Shown: positions 1 to 8,900, counted from the first letter of the stretch. The stretch: 57,345 bases of DNA from Candidatus Rokuibacteriota bacterium (GCA_003220435.1 QHSL01000045.1:1-57345); one strand, 5' to 3'. Made by a program: numbers and translations. The notes: generated from the letters alone by a model not told the origin.

Positions 1-86
1 AGGTCGCCTTCCGGCAGCCACTGCCGCATGTCGGGCGGGAGCAGCAGCTGCTGGTCCAGCGTGTATGGCCGGAACGCTTTCGTCAT
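1..86 (-). mobile_element. IS transposase, N-terminal fragment cut by the window edge
   Basis: The minus strand opens with an ATG at 86 and reads MTKAFRPYTLDQQLLLPPDM followed by RQWLPEGDL. This is the usual N-terminus of IS1182/IS5-type DDE transposases (pattern 'FRPY..DQ..LLPP..R.WLPEGHL'). Only 28 residues are inside the window, so the catalytic DDE residues cannot be seen. An imperfect inverted repeat lies just upstream at 96-104/118-126. The fragment ends about 58 bp from the stop of the TPR gene. Family assignment rests on the N-terminal motif only. Confidence 0.7.
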
Positions 87-95
87 GGCCAGCAC

Positions 96-126
96 GTTAG
101 CGACTGCGCTCCCCGTGGTCACTAAC
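96..126. repeat. Imperfect inverted repeat next to the transposase start
   Basis: GTTAGCGAC (96-104) and GTCACTAAC (118-126) pair at 8 of 9 positions around a 13-nt spacer. It lies directly upstream of the transposase start, so it may belong to the end of the insertion sequence or to its promoter or operator. The true IS boundary cannot be set from one end. Confidence 0.35.
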
Positions 127-143
127 TTTTCTCCGACAGGCTC

Positions 144-1734
144 CTAGGGATTCGCGGCCAGAAACGAGCGGGCCTGCGCCAGCTCCGGCCGCGGCGCGCC
201 CTGACTGGCCATGTCCACGAGCTTCGCGAAGAGGCGCTTGGCCTTCGCCTTGTCGCCGCTCGCCGCGGCCGCCTTGTGCGGCGCCGTAGTAACCCCTGAA
301 GCGCTCCGGCTCGCGGACCTGGGAGGCCTCGAACTCCTTCAGGGCGTCCGCCGGCCGCTTGAGCTCCAGCAGCATCTCCCCCAGCATCTCCCGCGCCGGG
401 AGGATACGCCCGGGCGTCACGATGTGCTTCTCGCTCTTGTCCTCGGTGTCCGCGGCGGAGCGCATCAGCCCGAGCGCCTGCTCGTGCTTGCCCTGGGCGA
501 GGGCCGTCCAGGCCGCCACGGCGAGTCGGCTCACCTCGACCTCGCCCGCCCAGTAGTCGCTCTTCGCGCTCCTGAGCGCCTCGCGAAGCCGTGCCAGCTC
601 CAGGATCTCCTTCTCCGCCATCGTCGGATCGCCGCTCCGCGCCGCGCCGAGGCCGCGCGCGAAGTGCGTGAGCGCCGTCGCGAACGGGTAGCTGCTCGGC
701 ACCGGGTCCAGCTTGGTCGCCTGCCGCCAGTCGCTCCGCTCGATCGCGTAGCGCGCGGCCATCGCGGACATGGCGTACGGGCCGGCGAAGCGCATGAAGC
801 TCTGGCCGCTGGCCTGGGCGCCCTCGTCCAGCACGCGCCGGGCGGCATCGTCGCGCGCGAGCTGCAGGTACGCGTAGACCATGTAATCCATCGCGTGCAG
901 CTGCTCGTCGACGTCCCTGTCGCGCTTCGCCGCGCTCGCCGCGCGATCGTTGGTCGCGGCCGAGTCGGCCCACGCGCCGACGCGCGTGAAGATGTGCGAG
1001 GGCATGTGGAGCGCGTGCGGCGCGGCGGGCGCGATGCCGGCGTAGCGGCGCGCCGCCGTCACGCCCTTGGGCGCGATCGGCGCGGCGTCGTAGCTGTGGA
1101 TCAGATAGTGCGCGACGCCGGGGTGGTCCGGGTGCTTGGTGAACTGCTTCTCCAGAACGTCCGCCGCGGTCAGGTAGGTCTTGTAGGTCTGGTCGGCCAG
1201 CGACTGCGTCGCGGCGAGATAGAGTGCATAGAAGATCTGCGCCTCGTCGTCGGTGGGATAGCGCGCCGCTAGCGCCTCGAACGCGCGGGCGCGATTCTGC
1301 TGGCGCGTGCGCTCGGGCCGGCTGCCCCAGTCCTCGTAGTACGCGGCGACGGCCTCGATGTAGTCACGCTCGCGCTGGGTCTTCGCCCCGATCTTGCGGC
1401 CCTGATCGATCGCCGCCTGCGCGCGCTCGGCCCACTCCTTCGACGGCCCGACCCCGGCGAGGGGGTTGGACATCAGGATCGCCGCGATGCCCCACGTCGC
1501 GATCGCGCAGGAGGGATCCTGGGCCAGGACCTCGCGCAGCGTCTTCTCGCCTTCGCCGTAGCGGAAGGAGTGCAGCATGGCGACGCCGCGCTGGAAGGTC
1601 TCCTGCGCGCCTGCGCTGCACGAGTTCGCGAAGTTGACGGTGCCGAGCTGCTCCTTGGGCTGGCTTCGCCCGACACCCGGGGTGCTGATCGAGACCGACA
1701 CCAACAGCGTGACCAGAAACGCGCGTGTCCTCAT
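144..1734 (-). CDS. Secreted tetratricopeptide-repeat protein (one frameshift)
   Basis: The start is ATG 1734, with GGAGG 5 nt upstream, followed by a signal peptide (MRTRAFLVTLLVSVSIS). The body is a TPR-type alpha-solenoid: an early repeat reads 'QRGVAMLHSFRYGEGEKTLR', a 'HALHMPSHIFTR' motif sits in the middle, and C-terminal repeats include 'ADALKEFEASQ'. Near 274-275 the frame breaks. After 'RFRGYYGAA' the natural continuation (AAAASGDKAKAKRLF ... ARSFLAANP) lies in another frame and ends at TAG 144-146. One extra base in 'CAAG' explains this and would give a 529-aa protein. TPR proteins of this type are scaffolds and no reaction is implied. The indel may be a sequencing error or a real lesion close to the IS edge. 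Confidence 0.75.
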
Positions 1735-1871
1735 TGACGCCTCCAAAGTCGGGGTGACGGCTGGAGCTCGCCCCGCCGAATTCTAGCGTGTCCTCTCCCG
1801 TTTCGGCGATCCGTCGGCCGGCGGCCGGCCGGACGCGGCGCGGAGGGCGGCGATGGCCAAGCGTCTCGAGG

Positions 1872-2597
1872 CTACCCCGAGGCGTGCGGCGAGTCGGACA
1901 GGGTGAGCCCGAGATAGCGGTCGAGCAGCGCGGGGTCGCGCAGCGTGTCGCGCGAGCGGCCGCGGTGGACGATCCTCCCCCGTTCCAGGACGATCACGTG
2001 CTCGGTCAACGCCAGCGCGATGTCGGCGTGCTGCTCGACGAGGATGAGCGTGCTGTCCCCGGGCATGTGTCGGATGGCGGCGGTGAGCTCCTCGACGATG
2101 ATGGGGGCGAGGCCTTCGAGCGGCTCGTCGAGCAGGAGGAGCGACGGGTTCGTCATGAGGGTCCGCGCGATGGCCAGCATCTGTTGCTCGCCGCCCGAGA
2201 GGTGATGGCCCCGCACCTGCCGGCGCTCGGCGAGGCGCGGGAACAGCTCGAAGACCGCGGCGAGATTCCAGCGCCCGGGCCGGCTCACCACCGTCAAGTT
2301 CTCTTCCACCGAGAGGGACGCGAAGATCTCGCGCTCCTGCGCCACCCAGCCCAGGCCGCGCCGCGGCCGCTGGTGGGGCGCCAGGTGCCCGATCTCCTCG
2401 CCCCGCCACACGAGGCTGCCACGGACGAGATTCGTGAAGCCCATGATGGTGAGGAGCAGGGTGCTCTTGCCGACGCCGTTGCGCCCCAGCACGGCCAGGC
2501 TCTGGCCGGCGGCAACCTCGAACGAGACGTCGTCGAGCACGACGGCCTCGCCATAACCGGCGCGAACGTTCCGCACGGCGAGCAAGGGGTCAGGCAT
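1872..2597 (-). CDS. livF: Branched-chain amino-acid type ABC transporter, ATPase LivF
   Basis: This is a 241-aa ATP-binding subunit, normal for LivF. It has Walker A GRNGVGKST (about 38-46), the ABC signature LSGGEQQ (133-139) and Walker B LLLLDEP (153-159), followed by the switch-histidine region 'LILVEQH'. It would energise import through LivH/LivM at the inner face of the membrane. It is the last gene of a five-gene minus-strand operon, and its start overlaps the end of livG by 8 bp. The Liv label gives the family. The real substrate may be an aromatic acid, amide or other small organic compound, as is common for such systems. Confidence 0.93.
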   Translation of the reverse strand: MPDPLLAVRNVRAGYGEAVVLDDVSFEVAAGQSLAVLGRNGVGKSTLLLTIMGFTNLVRGSLVWRGEEIGHLAPHQRPRRGLGWVAQEREIFASLSVEENLTVVSRPGRWNLAAVFELFPRLAERRQVRGHHLSGGEQQMLAIARTLMTNPSLLLLDEPLEGLAPIIVEELTAAIRHMPGDSTLILVEQHADIALALTEHVIVLERGRIVHRGRSRDTLRDPALLDRYLGLTLSDSPHASG

Positions 2598-3381
2598 GCC
2601 GTGTGCATCCGAGATAGACCTCGCGCACGCGCGCGTCCGCGGCGATCTCCGGGGGCGTGCCCTCGACGAGCACGCGGCCGCCCACCATCACGATGATGCG
2701 ACTGGCGAAGCGAAAGACCACGTCCATGTCGTGCTCGATGAAGAGCACGGTGATGTCGTTCGACAGGGCGGCGATGGCGGCGAAGAGCGCCGGGCTCTCG
2801 CCCCGCGGCACCCCGGCGGCGGGCTCGTCGAGGAGCAGCACCTTGGGCCGGGTCGCGAGGGCGAGCGCGATCTCGAGCAGCCGCTGCTGGCCGTAGCCGA
2901 GCGCGCGCGTGAGTTGGTAGCAGTCCGCGCCAAGCGCCAGCGAAGCGAGGATGCCGTAGGCCTCGTCCACCGCGTCACGATATGCGGGCAGACCGCGCCA
3001 CCAGGTTGAGGCGTGTCCTCGCCGCTCGCACACGGCCAGGGTGACCGCCTCCAGTGCGGTCAGGTGGGGGAACAGCGTGTTGATCTGGAAGGTGCGCACG
3101 AGGCCGCGCTTGACGCGTTCAGATGGTGGCAGGGAGGTGATGTCGTCCTCGCCGAGGAAGATCCGCCCGGCGTCCGGCCGAAGCATCCCGGTCACGAGGT
3201 TGACGAGGGTGGTCTTGCCGGCGCCGTTGGGCCCGATCAGGGCGTAGCGCACGCCCGGCGGCACCGCGACGCTGATCTCGCGCGCGACCACGAGGGAGCC
3301 GAAGCTCTTCTCGAGCCCACGGGTCGAGAGGACGGGCGCCGCGCCCGCGCCGGACGTGGTCACGGCGACACGCGCCGCCAC
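2590..3381 (-). CDS. livG: Branched-chain amino-acid type ABC transporter, ATPase LivG
   Basis: This is a 263-aa ATPase with Walker A GPNGAGKT (50-57), a degenerate signature LGYGQQR (161-167, in place of LSGGQQR) and Walker B VLLLDEP (181-187). The sequence 'RTFQINTLFPHLTALEAV' is the LivG-type Q-loop. The GTG start at 3381 overlaps the end of livM. A second GTG at 3363 forms a GTGA overlap with the livM stop and is an alternative start six codons downstream. It pairs with LivF as the ATPase heterodimer. Confidence 0.92.
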   Translation of the reverse strand: MAARVAVTTSGAGAAPVLSTRGLEKSFGSLVVAREISVAVPPGVRYALIGPNGAGKTTLVNLVTGMLRPDAGRIFLGEDDITSLPPSERVKRGLVRTFQINTLFPHLTALEAVTLAVCERRGHASTWWRGLPAYRDAVDEAYGILASLALGADCYQLTRALGYGQQRLLEIALALATRPKVLLLDEPAAGVPRGESPALFAAIAALSNDITVLFIEHDMDVVFRFASRIIVMVGGRVLVEGTPPEIAADARVREVYLGCTRHA

Positions 3382-4361
3382 CAGGCAGCGGCCCGCCCGA
3401 GCCCACCGAGGATCCCGTTGGGCAGGAACAGGACCACCGCGATGAGAAGCAGCCCGATCCAGAAGTACCAGTACTGCGGGTTAATGCCGGAGAACTGGTC
3501 GCGCGCCACCATGTAGAGGATCGCGCCCAGGATGCCGCCGTAGAGACGGCCGGCGCCACCGAGAATCAAAATCACCAGCACGTCCGCCGAGCGCTGAAAG
3601 CTCAGCACCTCGAGCGAGACCGTCGACGTCGTCTGCGCGAGCAAGGCTCCGGCCATCCCGGCCATCACCGCAGCGATCGTGTAGACCTTCCGGACGTGCG
3701 CGCGGCTCGGCGCGCCGAGGGCGGGCATGCGGACGGCGTTCTCGCGGATGCCGCGGAGGGACAGACCGAAGGGCGAATTGATGACGCGTCGGGCCACCAA
3801 AAAGGTCAGGAAGAGCATGAGGAGAGCGTATGCATAGGCCGCGCGACCCCACAGATCGAAGGAAAACAGTTCGAGCAGCGGCCGGATGCGCACTCCCTGG
3901 AGACCGTCGGCGCCGCCCGTGAGCCAGGAGGCGCTGTTGGCCGCCTCGTGAAGGAGCAGGCCCATGCCGAGCGTGATCATGATGAGGGCGAGGTGGCGGA
4001 AGCGCACGACCACGACGCTTGCCCCGTAACCGGCCACGCCCGCGAGAGTCGACGCCAGCACGAGCCCCGACAGCGGCTCGCCCCATCCGAACTTGGAGAT
4101 GAGCCCGGCCGCGTAAGCGCCCAGCCCGAAGAACGCGGCGTGGCCGAGCGAGACGATGCCCGCGTAGCCCAGGATGAGATCCAGCGACACGGCGAACAGC
4201 GCGGTGATGGCGATCTGGCTCGCGAGCTGCAGATACGAGGGGAAGAGCAGGAAGGGGAGCAGGGTGGCGAGCCAGAACGCGATCTCGGTGCGGCGCCACC
4301 GCGTCTGCGCGCGCAGATAGCCGTGCGGCCCGCGCAGGGCCTCGAGGGAAACGGTGGCCAC
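3360..4361 (-). CDS. livM: Branched-chain amino-acid type ABC transporter, permease LivM
   Basis: This 333-aa polytopic membrane protein has the LivM signatures 'SLDLILGYAGIVSLGHAAFFGLGAY' (first cytoplasmic-side region) and the C-terminal 'VLVILILGGAGRLYGGILGA'. The start is GTG 4361, directly after the TGA of livH (4362-4364), which implies translational coupling. An N-terminal extension of about 25 hydrophilic residues precedes the first membrane helix. It forms the channel with LivH. Confidence 0.92.
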   Translation of the reverse strand: MATVSLEALRGPHGYLRAQTRWRRTEIAFWLATLLPFLLFPSYLQLASQIAITALFAVSLDLILGYAGIVSLGHAAFFGLGAYAAGLISKFGWGEPLSGLVLASTLAGVAGYGASVVVVRFRHLALIMITLGMGLLLHEAANSASWLTGGADGLQGVRIRPLLELFSFDLWGRAAYAYALLMLFLTFLVARRVINSPFGLSLRGIRENAVRMPALGAPSRAHVRKVYTIAAVMAGMAGALLAQTTSTVSLEVLSFQRSADVLVILILGGAGRLYGGILGAILYMVARDQFSGINPQYWYFWIGLLLIAVVLFLPNGILGGLGRAAAWWRRVSP

Positions 4362-5225
4362 TCAGCGTCTCCCGAAGAGGCCCGTCGGCCGCCACATGAG
4401 CAGGCCGACCATGACGAGATAGATGAGAAAGGCGCCGAGCTGGGGGACGTAGTACTTGCCCGCCATGTCGCTGATGCCGAGCAGGGTGGCGGCCACGAAC
4501 GATCCCCCGATGGAGGCGAGCCCGCCCACCGACACCACGATGATGACGTAGATCAGATAGGTGAAGGCGAAGGAAGGGTCCAGCCCCACGATCTCGATCG
4601 CGAGGGCGCCGCCCAGGCCGGCCAGCCCGCTGCCCAGCGCGAAGGTGACCGCGAACACGCCATCCACGTCGATCCCGAGGCCGCGCGCCATGCGCTGGTT
4701 GTCCACCGCCGCCCGCACCCGCGCGCCGAAGCGCGTGTGCTCGAGGGCGGCCACCAGCACGACGGTGACGACCAGGGCCGCCCCGATGAGGAAGAGACGA
4801 TACACGGGAAAGCGGAGGCTCCCGAACGTCACGGCGCCCCGCAGATAGTCCGGCAGCTGCACCGGCTGCTGGACAGTGCCGTAGACGTACGCCGCGCCGG
4901 CCACCGAAACGAAGACGATGCCAATGGTGAGCAGGCACTGGTCGAGGTCGCTCGCCCGGTAGAGGGGACGGAACAGGGCGCGCTCGAGCGCGGCGCTGGC
5001 TGCCGCGGCGGCGAGAAACGCGACGGGCAGGGTGGCGAAGAACGGCCATCCCAGCCGATCCATCAGGGTGACCGTGACGTAGCCGCCGAGCATGGCGAAG
5101 CTGCAGTGCGCGAGGTTGACGAAGTTCATCATCCCCAACGTCACCGACAGCCCCACCGACAGGAGAAACAGCAGCATCCCGTAGGCGAACCCGTCGAAGA
5201 GGACGCCTACGAAGGAGCCGAGCAT
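4362..5225 (-). CDS. livH: Branched-chain amino-acid type ABC transporter, permease LivH
   Basis: This 287-aa permease shows LivH hallmarks: 'LSVGLSVTLGMMNFVNLAH' near the N-terminus, 'TRFGARVRAAVDNQRMARGLG' (the EAA-like cytoplasmic loop) and the C-terminal 'GLLMWRPTGLFG'. The ATG start is at 5225. It follows the binding-protein gene by about 15 bp, in the usual order binding protein-H-M-G-F. Confidence 0.93.
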   Translation of the reverse strand: MLGSFVGVLFDGFAYGMLLFLLSVGLSVTLGMMNFVNLAHCSFAMLGGYVTVTLMDRLGWPFFATLPVAFLAAAAASAALERALFRPLYRASDLDQCLLTIGIVFVSVAGAAYVYGTVQQPVQLPDYLRGAVTFGSLRFPVYRLFLIGAALVVTVVLVAALEHTRFGARVRAAVDNQRMARGLGIDVDGVFAVTFALGSGLAGLGGALAIEIVGLDPSFAFTYLIYVIIVVSVGGLASIGGSFVAATLLGISDMAGKYYVPQLGAFLIYLVMVGLLMWRPTGLFGRR

Positions 5226-5240
5226 GGGAGCCCCGCCGGC

Positions 5241-6419
5241 CTACCTCGTCGTGCGCGCCTTGAAGGGGTCCTTGACGTTCTCGATCCGGTCGAACTCGAC
5301 GTTGAGGAGCTGGCCGCCGACTTTCTCGACCCGGCGGATGTAGACGGTCTGCACGATGTCGCGGGTCTCCGGGTCGATGCCGATCGGACCGCGCGGGCTC
5401 TCCCACTTCATGCCCTTGGCGGCGGCCACGAGCGCATCGCCCTCGGTCTTGCCGCCCGTCTTCTTGAGCGCGTCGTAGATGAGGCGCATGCCGTCGTAAC
5501 CGCCGACCGAATAGATGTTCGGGTTACGCCCGGCGTTCGCCTCGTTGAAGGCCTTCACGAACCCGCGGTTCAGGACGGAGTCGTGATTGTGGTCGTAGTG
5601 ATAGACGGTGACGATGCCGAGGGAGGCGTCGCCCATGCTCTTGCGCGCCTCGTCCTCGGTCAGCTCGCCCATGCCGAGGACCTTCGTCTTCTTCGCGTCG
5701 ATCCCGCGCTCGGCGAGGGCCTTGCCGACGGCCGCCGGCTGCACGCCGCCGGGCACGAAGATGAAGATCGCCTCCGGGTTCATGTCCTTGGCGCGCTGCA
5801 CGAACGCGGAAAAATCCGGATTGGCCACCGGGAAGCGCACCGAGCCCACCACCTCCCCGCCCGCGTCCTTGAAGCCGCGCTGGAAGCCCTGCTCGGCGTC
5901 GTGCCCCGGACCGTAGTCCGACACCATGGTGTAGACCTGCTTGATGCCGCTCTTGCGCGCCCACGTGCCGAACGTTTCCGTGAGCTGCGGCACAGTGGCC
6001 GACGTGCGCACCATGTACGGCGATTTCGTCGTGATGATGGCGGTCGCCGCGTTCATGACCACCATGAGCTTCTTCGCTTCCGCGGAGACGTCGCCCGCGG
6101 CGAGGGCGTTGGGCGTCAGGACGAAGCCGGCCAGGATGTCCACCTTGTCCCGCACGATCAGCTCCTGCGCCAGGCGCTTGGCGACGTCGGGCGCCACGCC
6201 GCCCGTGTCCTTGCGAATGACCTCGATCTTCTTGCCCGCCACGGTGTCGCCGTTCTGCTTCATGTAGAGCTTGATGGCGTTGTCCATCTGGGCAGCGGGG
6301 TCGGCGAACTGGCCGGAGTACGGCATGATGAGCCCGATCTTGACCGTCGGCTCAGCGTGCGCCGGCGCGACCCCGAAGAGCGCCGCGGCCAGGGCGAGTG
6401 CGATCCGCGTTGTCCGCAT
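5241..6419 (-). CDS. Periplasmic substrate-binding protein of the Liv-type ABC transporter
   Basis: This is a Peripla_BP_6 (type I fold) binding protein of 392 aa from ATG 6419. It has a clean signal peptide (MRTTRIALALAAALFGVAPAHA), then 'VKIGLIMPYSGQFADPA', the standard first strand of LivK-like proteins. A GTG at 6431, in frame and 5 nt after AGGAGG, is an equally good start and adds four residues. It heads the minus-strand Liv operon. Divergently, about 130-145 bp away, begins the HbpS/reductive-dehalogenase-like operon, so the shared intergenic region may co-regulate uptake and that pathway. The ligand cannot be read from sequence. Confidence 0.9.
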   Translation of the reverse strand: MRTTRIALALAAALFGVAPAHAEPTVKIGLIMPYSGQFADPAAQMDNAIKLYMKQNGDTVAGKKIEVIRKDTGGVAPDVAKRLAQELIVRDKVDILAGFVLTPNALAAGDVSAEAKKLMVVMNAATAIITTKSPYMVRTSATVPQLTETFGTWARKSGIKQVYTMVSDYGPGHDAEQGFQRGFKDAGGEVVGSVRFPVANPDFSAFVQRAKDMNPEAIFIFVPGGVQPAAVGKALAERGIDAKKTKVLGMGELTEDEARKSMGDASLGIVTVYHYDHNHDSVLNRGFVKAFNEANAGRNPNIYSVGGYDGMRLIYDALKKTGGKTEGDALVAAAKGMKWESPRGPIGIDPETRDIVQTVYIRRVEKVGGQLLNVEFDRIENVKDPFKARTTR

Positions 6420-6510
6420 GGATGTCCTCACGGGCACCTCCTCGGGAGTCATGGCCCGGGCCATTCTACGCCGCCTCACGACGAGGCGAGCGTCCCGAGG
6501 GACCACTTCC

Positions 6511-6519
6511 TGCTACACT
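6511..6519 (+). promoter_or_regulatory. Candidate extended -10 for the HbpS/RdhA-like operon
   Basis: TGCTACACT is an extended -10 (TGnTACACT) 44 nt upstream of the HbpS start. No convincing -35 is seen, which is tolerated by extended -10 promoters. Confidence 0.4.
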
Positions 6520-6562
6520 GGCGCGGCCGGCATCGGCATCGAGGGAGGAACCACCGAGCGCG

Positions 6563-6961
6563 ATGGCTATCCCAGGAGAGAAGGCGATCGAGATGGTGCG
6601 CCGCGCGCACGCCCAGGCCGCGCAGCTCGACATCGCCGTGACCGCCGCGGTGGTCGACCAGAGTGGCCGCATGCTCGCACTGGGTCGGATGGACCGCGCT
6701 CGTCCCATCACGGTGGAGATCGCCCTGAACAAGGCCTACACGGCGGCAAGCTTCCAGCAACCCACGAAAGAGCTGGCGGCCGTGGCCGCGCAGAGCTGGT
6801 TTCAAAGCCTGGTGGTGTCGAGCAATGGCCGCATCATGCCGGGGGCGGGTGCGTTGCCCATCGTGGAGGGCGGGAGTGTCGTGGGGGCGATCGCCGTGGC
6901 GGGCGGCACGGAGGAGCAGGACCAGCGCTGCGCCGAAGTGGCGCTTGCCTCCTACGTGTGA
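6563..6961 (+). CDS. HbpS/GlcG (DUF336, PduO C-terminal-like) domain protein
   Basis: This 132-aa cytosolic protein consists of one PF03928-type domain: 'AIEMVRRAHAQAAQLDIAV' (helix 1), 'VVDQSGRMLALGRMDRA', 'ALNKAYTAASF' and 'GAIAVAGGTEEQDQ'. Family members bind haem (HbpS) or form the C-terminal domain of PduO corrinoid adenosyltransferases. None of these roles is proven here. GGAGG at 6544-6548 is rather far from ATG 6563. It is the first gene of an operon with two reductive-dehalogenase-like genes and a ferredoxin fused to a second copy of this same domain. That context points to haem or corrinoid handling, or electron transfer, for the RdhA-like enzyme (inference). Confidence 0.85.
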   Translation: MAIPGEKAIEMVRRAHAQAAQLDIAVTAAVVDQSGRMLALGRMDRARPITVEIALNKAYTAASFQQPTKELAAVAAQSWFQSLVVSSNGRIMPGAGALPIVEGGSVVGAIAVAGGTEEQDQRCAEVALASYV

Positions 6962-7020
6962 CACCATTGGCGCGGGCAGGGATGCCGTAGAGACGCCAAC
7001 ATCGTGAAGGGGGATGCTCC

Positions 7021-8331
7021 ATGGCCGTGACGACGCCTGGCACCGAGACTCCACCCCCGCCGTACCTCGGCCGCTCCGTTCGCATCGTCGGGCCGGTCGC
7101 CAACGTCGACATGAACCAGACGCCGCACCCCAGGAACTCGCGCGGGGAGCTTGGTAAGGCCCTCTTCAACTGGTACCGCAACACGATCTCCAGGGACCCG
7201 CTCACCCGGGTGTCGGCCCCGAACCATTTCGCCGACAAGCGAAATTTCCTGGCCCAGGTGGTGAATCAGGCCCCCAAGGGCAAGGTCAACTCGAGCCAGG
7301 TCGCCGTGCCGGATCCGGCCGCGATGACCCGCCACATCAAGGCGGTCGCCCGTCACATGGGCGCCGACGTCGTCACGGTGGCCCGGGCGCATCCGTCGTT
7401 CCTCTACGCCGCATCCGCACCGGCCAAGGACACCGCCGCGCGAGACGTGTACCAGAACCGGTCCGAGGATGTGTACCAGGGCCGCACTCCCGAGCAGATG
7501 GCTGAGCGGTACCCGTACATCATCGTGGCCACCACGGCCTGGGACTACGACAAGCTGCAAGCCCACCGTCATTACATCGGCGACGCCGCTTACCACGTCT
7601 CGCAGATGAAGGCCCAGGTGATCCTCAAGGCCCTCGAGGGCTACATCAAAGAGCTGGGCTACGCGGCGCTCCGCGGCGTGTCGAACCCTCAGGCGGCGGG
7701 ACTCGCCTCCGGCGTCGGGGAGCTCGGGCGCAATGGGCTCCTGATCAACAGGACGTTCGGCGCGCGCATCCATATGCCCGATCCGATCGTGACCGACCTG
7801 CCGCTCGTCCCGGACCAGCCCGTCGACATCGGCGTGGAGGACTTCTGCAAGGTCTGCCGCAAGTGCGCCATCAACTGTCCCACCAACAGCGTGCCCTTCG
7901 GGGACAAGGTGGTCTTCAACGGAGTCGAGAAGTACAAGATCAACTGGCTCACGTGCTACAAGGTGCGGCCCTACATGGACGCGCACTGGGGCAGCTGCCT
8001 CACCTGCGCCACCGTCTGCCCGTTCACCAAGCCGAACGTCTGGTGGCGGAGCCTCACCGTGTGGGCGCTCAGCACGTGTCCCATCCCCGCGCGTCCGGCG
8101 CTCGTGCGCGCCCTGAAGGCGATCGACGACCGGTTCTGGGGCGTGACACGGCAGGCACGCGTGCGCTGGCTCGGCTACGACTCCGGCATCAAGCCGGGAG
8201 AGCAGGCCTGCACGGTGGCCGGCTGCACCGCGACGCACGACGCGGGCCACGCGGCCAACGCGGTGGGGGACGTCGGCTTTTACGCGCCGCTGAAGGAGAA
8301 CACCAACCGATTCGTCAAGCGAGATCCCTAG
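7021..8331 (+). CDS. Reductive-dehalogenase-like corrinoid/iron-sulfur protein (soluble, no Tat signal)
   Basis: This 436-aa protein matches the RdhA family core: 'IKELGYAALRG' and 'GVGELGRNGLLINRTFG', followed by 'RIHMPDPIVTDLPL', and then two cubane sites. Cluster 1 is Cys276, 279, 282, 286 (CKVCRKCAINCP). Cluster 2 is Cys312-x13-Cys326-x2-Cys329-x3-Cys333-Pro. This spacing is that of RdhA enzymes, which use cobamide and two FeS clusters to cleave carbon-halogen bonds. There is no twin-arginine signal, no RdhB anchor gene and no fused reductase domain, so it should be cytosolic and need a separate electron donor. The ferredoxin-HbpS fusion three genes on is the obvious candidate. Halide removal itself is not proven; the QueG/RdhA superfamily holds other corrinoid reductases. 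Confidence 0.85.
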   Translation: MAVTTPGTETPPPPYLGRSVRIVGPVANVDMNQTPHPRNSRGELGKALFNWYRNTISRDPLTRVSAPNHFADKRNFLAQVVNQAPKGKVNSSQVAVPDPAAMTRHIKAVARHMGADVVTVARAHPSFLYAASAPAKDTAARDVYQNRSEDVYQGRTPEQMAERYPYIIVATTAWDYDKLQAHRHYIGDAAYHVSQMKAQVILKALEGYIKELGYAALRGVSNPQAAGLASGVGELGRNGLLINRTFGARIHMPDPIVTDLPLVPDQPVDIGVEDFCKVCRKCAINCPTNSVPFGDKVVFNGVEKYKINWLTCYKVRPYMDAHWGSCLTCATVCPFTKPNVWWRSLTVWALSTCPIPARPALVRALKAIDDRFWGVTRQARVRWLGYDSGIKPGEQACTVAGCTATHDAGHAANAVGDVGFYAPLKENTNRFVKRDP

Positions 8332-8876
8332 TGGCGCTCCGATCCGGCTGGTTCAAGCGGAGCCACGATCCGTACTGGGACTTCTTCATCAACACTCCCC
8401 CGACCGATCCGGCCAACTCGGTGCTCGACGTGCTCCGGAAGGCGCCCGAGGGCAACGTCTTCCCGACGAAGGCCGACCTCCATACTCCGGAAGTCACCAC
8501 GAGCCACGTCAAAGAGATGGCGCGCTACTTGGGTGCTGATCTGGTCGGCGTCACCGCGCTCGAGACCGACGCCGCCGGCCACCCCTTCGCCATCGTCTGC
8601 GCAGTGCGGGCCGACGATGATCCACGGCAGGCGCGCGGCGTCGGCGGTCAGGTGCCGGTCCAGAACGGGCTCTTCGTCACGTTCGTGCTGAGCGCCTGGA
8701 TCCGCGAGCTCGGCTACCGCGCGAGCGCGGCGGCGGAGCTGGACGCGAGGGGACTGGCCGCCGCGGCGAAGCTCGGCACGCTCGATCGCAGCAGGAAGCT
8801 CGTGACCAGGGAGTATGGCACCCGGGTTCACGTGGCGGACGTGATCCGTACCGATCTGCCCCTGGCCCCCGCGTAG
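8331..8876 (+). CDS. Short RdhA-like paralogue lacking the iron-sulfur domain
   Basis: This 181-aa protein has a GTG start at 8331 inside the upstream TAG (TAGTG overlap), so it is translationally coupled. It mirrors the corrinoid-binding half of the previous gene: 'VTTSHVKEMARYLGADLVGV' matches 'MTRHIKAVARHMGADVVTV', 'WIRELGYRA' matches 'YIKELGYAA', and 'REYGTRVHVADVIRTDLPLAPA' matches 'RTFGARIHMPDPIVTDLPL'. It stops exactly where the cysteine motifs would begin. The GELGRNG motif is degenerate (GTLDRSR). It probably acts as a non-catalytic partner or corrinoid-binding subunit. Decay of a former full-length copy is the alternative, though the clean coupling and intact frame argue against it. 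Confidence 0.75.
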   Translation: MALRSGWFKRSHDPYWDFFINTPPTDPANSVLDVLRKAPEGNVFPTKADLHTPEVTTSHVKEMARYLGADLVGVTALETDAAGHPFAIVCAVRADDDPRQARGVGGQVPVQNGLFVTFVLSAWIRELGYRASAAAELDARGLAAAAKLGTLDRSRKLVTREYGTRVHVADVIRTDLPLAPA

Positions 8877-8900
8877 CGCGGCGCGCTTCCCGCAGCGACC

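Noticed and set aside
3481-5406. 641-codon minus-strand frame overlapping livH/livM
   Set aside because: It is out of frame with the real permeases and its Arg/Pro/Ala-rich product shows no domain.
6472-6488. Hairpin CGCCTC-ACGAC-GAGGCG between the Liv and RdhA-like operons as a further leader-element copy
   Set aside because: It shares only a few bases with the 50-bp element and lies at a different distance from the start codon. It could be an operator, but nothing supports a specific one.
3696-6641. Very long open frame (981 codons, plus strand) across the Liv operon
   Set aside because: It is antisense to four clearly recognised transporter genes. Its translation is low-complexity Arg/Glu/His/Ala-rich, as expected for a shadow frame in GC-rich DNA.
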